From IMG/VR virus record IMGVR_UViG_3300022752_000405, positions 1 to 23,406 of that record: 23,406 bases of DNA; one strand, 5' to 3'. The translations under genes were made by a program, and so were the position numbers. The notes under the pieces are model-generated. The model was not told the DNA's origin and ran no database searches. It saw nothing but the letters and a program-made list of their open reading frames with translations. The DNA comes from a virus. Shown in pieces: positions 20,587 to 23,406 of the stretch. The stretch's first letter is position 1; every line of letters begins with the position of its first letter.

Positions 20587-20874
20587 TCAATCTTCGTCCT
20601 CCTCGGGTGGAAAGAAACCCTCTTCTCTGCCAACCTCCAAGCCCACTGTGTATGGACAGCAAACTTCAAAAGCTTGCGTCATTAAATCATCAAACTTTAA
20701 GGATTGCTCAGCATTGAAACAAGGTTCTCCCGTTTCAAAGTTAACGTATCCAATAAAGCTATCATCTGGATGAAAGCATAGGTTTTCCACCCGATACAGG
20801 TATCGGAAGAATTGCCTTGCATCATCCAAAGATTCAATCTTCTGTGGACAGGTAACGTCTTGGCTGTCTGTCAT
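20587..20874 (-). CDS. Conserved phage protein with HPDDSFIGYV motif
   Basis: ATG 20872-20874 overlaps the upstream stop as ATGA and gives 95 aa; an in-frame TTG five codons upstream is less likely. The core DDARQFFRYLYRVENLCFHP, then DDSFIGYVNFETGEPCFNAE and LMTQAFEVC, is a pattern I recall from hypothetical proteins of large phages (FF.YL.....L.FHPDD.F..YV...TGE..F.......D.LM...F.VC). The C-terminus is acidic (PPEEDED). Function unknown. It is the last gene of the promoter-3 unit. Confidence 0.75.
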   Translation of the reverse strand: MTDSQDVTCPQKIESLDDARQFFRYLYRVENLCFHPDDSFIGYVNFETGEPCFNAEQSLKFDDLMTQAFEVCCPYTVGLEVGREEGFFPPEEDED

Positions 20875-21077
20875 GGGTTGGGATTGCAAGTATGCTGTAT
20901 GACGGAAACTTCAGTGCAGTTGCCCTCAATTTCCATCAATACAATATCTATGTCGTAGATGCTTTCATGGTGCCTGCCATTGCCGTAAACGCCAGGAAAC
21001 TTTGCTTCCTGACGAATCAACTCGGCCCTGTAATCAATCAAAGCAAGTCGAAGCGTTGTTGCGGAAAGAGTGGCCAT
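20871..21077 (-). CDS. Hypothetical small protein
   Basis: This gene encodes 68 aa; its ATG follows the previous stop by one base (TGACATGG). It begins ATLSATTLRLALIDYRAELI, then RQEAKFPGVYGNGRHHES, and ends with a strand (VLMEIEGNCTEVSVIQH). The helix followed by a short turn is unremarkable. No family is recognised. Confidence 0.7.
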   Translation of the reverse strand: MATLSATTLRLALIDYRAELIRQEAKFPGVYGNGRHHESIYDIDIVLMEIEGNCTEVSVIQHTCNPNP

Positions 21078-21078
21078 G

Positions 21079-21312
21079 TCAATCTCTAAGAATGAACTGT
21101 TCCGCCGTCATTGCGCCATCGTTTTCACAAAGACGCTTTGCGGTTTTAACAATGATTGAATCGTTGCCAGAGTCAAAATCTTCGTTATCTTCCTCTGTGC
21201 AACATGCACCATCAACAAAATATCCACCTGCAACCCTGCAGATAGAGCCATCAGCGGCAACAAACAAAAGATTGTCGCAACCAAGCGAGAAGTGAAGAAT
21301 TGATCTGTCCAT
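21079..21312 (-). CDS. Hypothetical protein with Cys-containing core
   Basis: ATG 21310-21312 gives 77 aa and sits one base after the previous stop (TTCTGACATGG). The sequence LGCDNLLFVAADGSICRVAG, then GYFVDGACCTEEDNEDFDSG, is strand-rich with acidic loops, followed by a helix (IIVKTAKRLCENDG). Five cysteines in 77 residues is high for its neighbours. Function unknown. Confidence 0.7.
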   Translation of the reverse strand: MDRSILHFSLGCDNLLFVAADGSICRVAGGYFVDGACCTEEDNEDFDSGNDSIIVKTAKRLCENDGAMTAEQFILRD

Positions 21313-21313
21313 G

Positions 21314-21487
21314 TCAGAAAAGCAGGCTGTCGTTTTGATCGTAAACGTGTTTGATCTCTGTATTGAGAAAAAGAGTGTTGTCATCTTCATCATCAATAGA
21401 AACCGAAAGCTCGCAATCTTGAGCTACGGTGAGCGGATCTTCGCCTTCGGGAATGTCTACCCGAACAAGAATGTAACAATGTGCCAT
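21314..21487 (-). CDS. Hypothetical acidic small protein
   Basis: ATG 21485-21487 gives 57 aa, 37 bp after the previous stop. The open frame continues upstream to 21646, but that part overlaps the preceding gene. The protein begins MAHCYILVRVDIPEGEDPLT, then VAQDCELSVSIDDEDDNTLF, and is acidic and strand-rich. No family is recognised. Confidence 0.65.
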   Translation of the reverse strand: MAHCYILVRVDIPEGEDPLTVAQDCELSVSIDDEDDNTLFLNTEIKHVYDQNDSLLF

Positions 21488-21524
21488 GTCAGAAAAATGC
21501 GTGGTTGACTGTGCTGTACCGTAA

Positions 21525-21860
21525 TTAAACATAAACCGAGCAGCTAGTTGCAACAAACTCAATGCTAAGTTTGTAACCAAAGGATGAGTCCTTGCACTTC
21601 TCGCAGATAGCGTTAAATCCTCCACTGCCACTTGTAGCTTTATCAATGCGATCCATCCAGGAAATTGAGCTATTAAACAAAACGTGAATCTGTATTTTCA
21701 TTTCGTCAATCGTTGGACAACGAAACTCATTGCTGGAATGAATCATCCATTTCCAGTCAAGTGCGTCCATGACTTTAATTACTTTGTCAAAGTCAAACTT
21801 TTCAATGATCTCGTCAACCGCCATGTAAGCGCGGCCAAGATTAGCGACAGAAGTTTCCAT
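21525..21860 (-). CDS. Conserved phage protein with MDALDWKWMI motif
   Basis: ATG 21858-21860 gives 111 aa. The frame stays open upstream through the hairpin leader, which is not coding. The core FDFDKVIKVMDALDWKWMIH, then PTIDEMKIQIHVLFNSSISW, GSGGFNAICEKC and LSIEFVATSC, resembles hypothetical proteins I recall from large phages (FDF.KV..VM..LDW.W....... P....E......L......... TGGF.........L...FV). First gene after promoter 3, with a pyrimidine-rich leader and no Shine-Dalgarno. Function unknown. Confidence 0.78.
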   Translation of the reverse strand: METSVANLGRAYMAVDEIIEKFDFDKVIKVMDALDWKWMIHSSNEFRCPTIDEMKIQIHVLFNSSISWMDRIDKATSGSGGFNAICEKCKDSSFGYKLSIEFVATSCSVYV

Positions 21861-21886
21861 TGTGAGAAAGAAAGTGAAAGAACAAA

Positions 21887-21924
21887 GTATGCGGAAGAAA
21901 GTAGTTACTCCCTCTCCCGCATAC
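21887..21924 (-). promoter_or_regulatory. 5' leader hairpin of promoter 3
   Basis: On the minus strand GTATGCGG and CCGCATAC form an 8-bp base, extended inward by AGAGG/CTTTCT with wobbles. A 44-base stretch (21880-21923) is identical to the leader of promoter 4. Confidence 0.8.
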
Positions 21925-21928
21925 ACAA

Positions 21929-21957
21929 ATTATAGCATATTTTGTACGCTATGTCAA
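21929..21957 (-). promoter_or_regulatory. Consensus sigma70 promoter 3
   Basis: TTGACA (21952-21957) and TATAAT (21929-21934) have a 17-bp spacer on the minus strand. The upstream gene's TGA stop (21959-21961) abuts the -35 box. The inverted repeat ATAGC/GCTAT spans the spacer. Confidence 0.9.
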
Positions 21958-21958
21958 G

Positions 21959-22204
21959 TCAAACTCTGTTGCCTCTGTACTTATTTTCTTGAATAAGAAG
22001 TTGTTTCGTGGCAGCCTTCGCAATGGAAAGCAGCTCATTTTGCATTACAAACTTGCGACCATTACGCCTGAACATGGCGTAAATGTTGCCAGTCAAAGAG
22101 TCCCACTGCTGCCTTTCAATGTCTGAAAAGTCATCGTGATCTCTTGACCTAAGCGCATGTTTGTAAGCAACTGAACCACGAACAATGTCGATAATGTCTT
22201 GCAT
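21959..22204 (-). CDS. Hypothetical helical protein
   Basis: This gene encodes 81 aa; ATG is at 22202-22204, with CTCC upstream and no Shine-Dalgarno. The protein is helical and basic: MQDIIDIVRGSVAYKHALRS, then RDHDDFSDIERQQWDSLTGN, IYAMFRRNGRKF and LLSIAKAATKQLLIQENK. It lies between the hairpin array and promoter 3, so it is probably transcribed with the array. No family is recognised. Confidence 0.72.
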   Translation of the reverse strand: MQDIIDIVRGSVAYKHALRSRDHDDFSDIERQQWDSLTGNIYAMFRRNGRKFVMQNELLSIAKAATKQLLIQENKYRGNRV

Positions 22205-22235
22205 AAAGGAGATTGAGTTGAAAGTTATCAGCGTC

Positions 22236-22529
22236 GGCGAAGCATGGAGAGCATGTTATTCTTCCATCTGCGCCAATAGATTCCGATTCTACAGTGTTTG
22301 TAGCGCCTGGAAAGACAGATGAATACATCTATCTCTGGTGGCCACCAAGTCTCATGAAACATGAGACTCAGTGAGACCCTGCCGATCCTAAGTGATGCCT
22401 TAGGCGGCAGACACCAAGGCTGAGATGAATCGACATGGAGCATGAAACTCCAATCCGATAGTGTCATCAACGTGACACGACGAAGAAAAAACTTCTCCGT
22501 CCAAACTAAGTCCATTTGTAATGGACTAG
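22236..22529 (-). ncRNA. Array of consecutive stem-loops, candidate structured RNA
   Basis: Nine to ten stem-loops follow one another in 294 bp between two genes. On the plus-strand text they are: GGC..GC.ATGGA/TCCAT..GCGCC (22236-22274); CTACA/TGTAG (22289-22303); AGATG-AATA-CATCT (22317-22330); TGGTGGCCACCA (22336-22347); AGTCTCATG-AAA-CATGAGACT (22348-22368); CTGCCG-at-CCTAAG/CTTAGG-CGGCAG (22379-22410); ATCG...TGGAG/CTCCA...CGAT (22429-22459); GTGTCA/TGACAC (22461-22478); GACG.AGAA/TTCT.CGTC (22479-22501); CTA-a-GTCCAT/ATGGAC-TAG (22506-22529). All neighbours are transcribed leftward, so the minus strand is the likely RNA. A 106-codon frame (22228-22548) also spans it and overlaps the upstream stop as ATGA, but its product is Trp/Arg-rich and unlike its neighbours. 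Confidence 0.6.
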
Positions 22530-22544
22530 AGTAATTGATGAAAG

Positions 22545-23024
22545 TCATCGGCTGAACTCCCCGATGGAAGACTTAAGGTCAGAAACTTGCTTTTCCAGTG
22601 CAGCAATTTTCTCGCGTGTTTCCGTAACCTCTAATGCCATGTAGTCTGTGCGAGCTGGCTCAAACTCTCGGAAGCCCTCAAGAATGCCATTTCTGATTGA
22701 GCAGATGTAAATGTCGCGCTTTACATAATCAACAGCACTCTCACTCACTCTGTATGTTTTGTCAAGAGTAGCGTAAACCGTGTATTGAAAACTCCAATCA
22801 AAGACAAGCCTGAATCCTCTTAAGTGCAATTCGGCTTGAATCGGATCCAAGATAATGGAAATCTTTTTTGTCGCTGATCTATACGGGGTTGTCTTGATAA
22901 TCTTTTGTCCGATGTACGGACGAAGCAAGTCCATTAACCGCAACTGAAGTTTATTTGCGGTTTGATTGACTGAGTTGCGTGTTGCAACTTGTACTTCAAG
23001 CAAGTCTGCTTTGGTGAACTTCAT
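22545..23024 (-). CDS. Hypothetical protein with C-terminal coiled coil
   Basis: This gene encodes 159 aa; ATG is at 23022-23024, after CTTACAAACACAGATTC with no Shine-Dalgarno. Residues 1-40 are helical (LQLRLMDLLRPYIGQKI). The middle is strand-rich (KKISIILDPIQAELHLRGFR, then LVFDWSFQYTVYATLDKTYR). The last 30 residues are a heptad coiled coil (VTETREKIAALEKQVSDLKS), which suggests oligomerisation. First gene after promoter 4. The 3' end contains CATCGG/CCGATG, a possible hairpin at the entrance to the downstream stem-loop array. No family is recognised. Confidence 0.78.
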   Translation of the reverse strand: MKFTKADLLEVQVATRNSVNQTANKLQLRLMDLLRPYIGQKIIKTTPYRSATKKISIILDPIQAELHLRGFRLVFDWSFQYTVYATLDKTYRVSESAVDYVKRDIYICSIRNGILEGFREFEPARTDYMALEVTETREKIAALEKQVSDLKSSIGEFSR

Positions 23025-23049
23025 GAATCTGTGTTTGTAAGGAACAAAG

Positions 23050-23085
23050 TATGCGGAAGAAAGTAGTTACTCCCTCTCCCGCATA
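23050..23085 (-). promoter_or_regulatory. 5' leader hairpin of promoter 4
   Basis: On the minus strand TATGCGG/CCGCATA forms the base with AGAGG/CTTTCT inside. It is part of the 44-base exact repeat of the promoter-3 leader. Confidence 0.8.
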
Positions 23086-23090
23086 ACAAA

Positions 23091-23119
23091 ATTATACCAC
23101 TATTTTAGTGGTATGTCAA
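23091..23119 (-). promoter_or_regulatory. Consensus sigma70 promoter 4
   Basis: TTGACA (23114-23119) and TATAAT (23091-23096) have a 17-bp spacer on the minus strand. The spacer is a perfect 9-bp-arm inverted repeat, ATACCACTA-AAA-TAGTGGTAT, running into both boxes. The upstream stop lies 7 bp away. Confidence 0.9.
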
Positions 23120-23126
23120 GTCAATC

Positions 23127-23406
23127 TTAGTAGAGCGATGTGTAAATCTCCACTGGATGTGAATATTTTTTAAGCTTACCAACAAAGCAATTTCTTTTCT
23201 TTGACCATACAACTTCTTCTGATTTAAGCAACTTTTCAAGTTCATAGCTAGGGGAATGGCTGTATCCAGCAGAAAGCTTTTCAGAAATGTCCTGCAAGGA
23301 ACTATCTTCTTCGTGATCAAAGCGACGGAGCCAATAACCAATTCTCCATTGAAAGAACTCTGTGTCGGCAATGCCGCCAGAGTCAATGAAGTAAAGTTTA
23401 CCATCA
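23127..23406 (-). CDS. Hypothetical protein, 5' part beyond window
   Basis: This is the C-terminal 92 residues of a protein whose start lies beyond the right edge; the stop TAA is at 23127-23129. The visible part reads DGKLYFIDSGGIADTEFFQW, then RIGYWLRRFDHEEDSSLQDI, and later VVWSKKRNCFVGKLKKYSHP. This frame gives a balanced soluble protein. The other open frame over the same DNA (23105-23404) is Leu/Ser/Lys-heavy and runs into promoter 4, so I treat it as a shadow. No family is recognised. Confidence 0.7.
   Translation of the reverse strand, partial: DGKLYFIDSGGIADTEFFQWRIGYWLRRFDHEEDSSLQDISEKLSAGYSHSPSYELEKLLKSEEVVWSKKRNCFVGKLKKYSHPVEIYTSLY

Noticed and set aside
20875-20889. TTG start extending the gene at 20587 by five codons
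   Set aside because: The ATG at 20872-20874 overlaps the upstream stop as ATGA, the coupling used elsewhere in this operon.
22228-22548. 106-aa frame on the minus strand with an ATGA overlap to the upstream gene
   Set aside because: The overlap is suggestive, but the product is Trp/Arg-rich and low in acidic residues compared with its neighbours, and the DNA is filled by perfect stem-loops. I favour a structured RNA but note the frame as the main alternative.
23105-23404. 99-aa minus-strand frame at the right edge
   Set aside because: A different minus-strand frame (stop at 23127-23129) gives a balanced protein and ends before promoter 4. This one runs into the promoter.

Overview
This window is a piece of a tailed double-stranded DNA phage (or prophage) genome of siphovirus type. 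Every gene I can support lies on the minus strand, so transcription runs from the right edge to the left edge. I recognise no host gene, integrase or tRNA, so the host cannot be named from sequence alone. The capsid, portal and DUF6496-type proteins belong to families I associate with aquatic phages. Many early genes lack a Shine-Dalgarno sequence, which would suit a cyanobacterial host. Both points are inference.

Left half (1-13728), the late morphogenesis block. Read in transcription order it is: large terminase, DUF4055-type portal, scaffold, two small virion-type genes, a DUF6496 mini-gene, major capsid protein, an Ala/Pro-rich mini-gene, DnaT-like head-tail adaptor, head closure protein, HK97 gp10-like protein, tail terminator, major tail tube protein, tail assembly chaperone with a frameshifted extension, and a very long tape measure protein that runs off the left edge. 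Rho-independent terminators follow the scaffold, the 97-aa gene, the capsid gene, the tube gene and the chaperone, so expression is probably stepped between structural genes. Three small genes (13732-14388) sit upstream of the large terminase.

Middle (14389-17975), a repeat-rich and RNA-rich zone. It carries a 225-aa protein of unknown function, a 35-bp palindrome-containing repeat, a 49-bp tandem repeat (five copies and a part), a TAAGT cluster, and an unusual array of ATGAATG heptamers with 13+4n spacing. Next come a small winged-helix protein resembling RepL-type plasmid initiators, a leader with mutually exclusive helices, a probable small terminase subunit, and a promoter-leader-terminator unit that could make a small RNA of about 210 nt. 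Together these look like a control region or replication origin.

Right part (17976-23406), an early-type block of at least fifteen small genes, most under 120 codons and packed with ATGA overlaps or 1-nt gaps. Three near-perfect sigma70 promoters there, and a fourth at 17908-17936, share one design: TTGACA, a 17-bp spacer, TATAAT, and then a conserved leader hairpin close to the predicted RNA 5' end. Between two of the genes (22236-22529) lies a run of consecutive stem-loops that looks like a structured non-coding RNA. The most novel items are this hairpin array, the reiterated promoter/leader module, the switch-like leader at 16740-16940 and the ATGAATG array.
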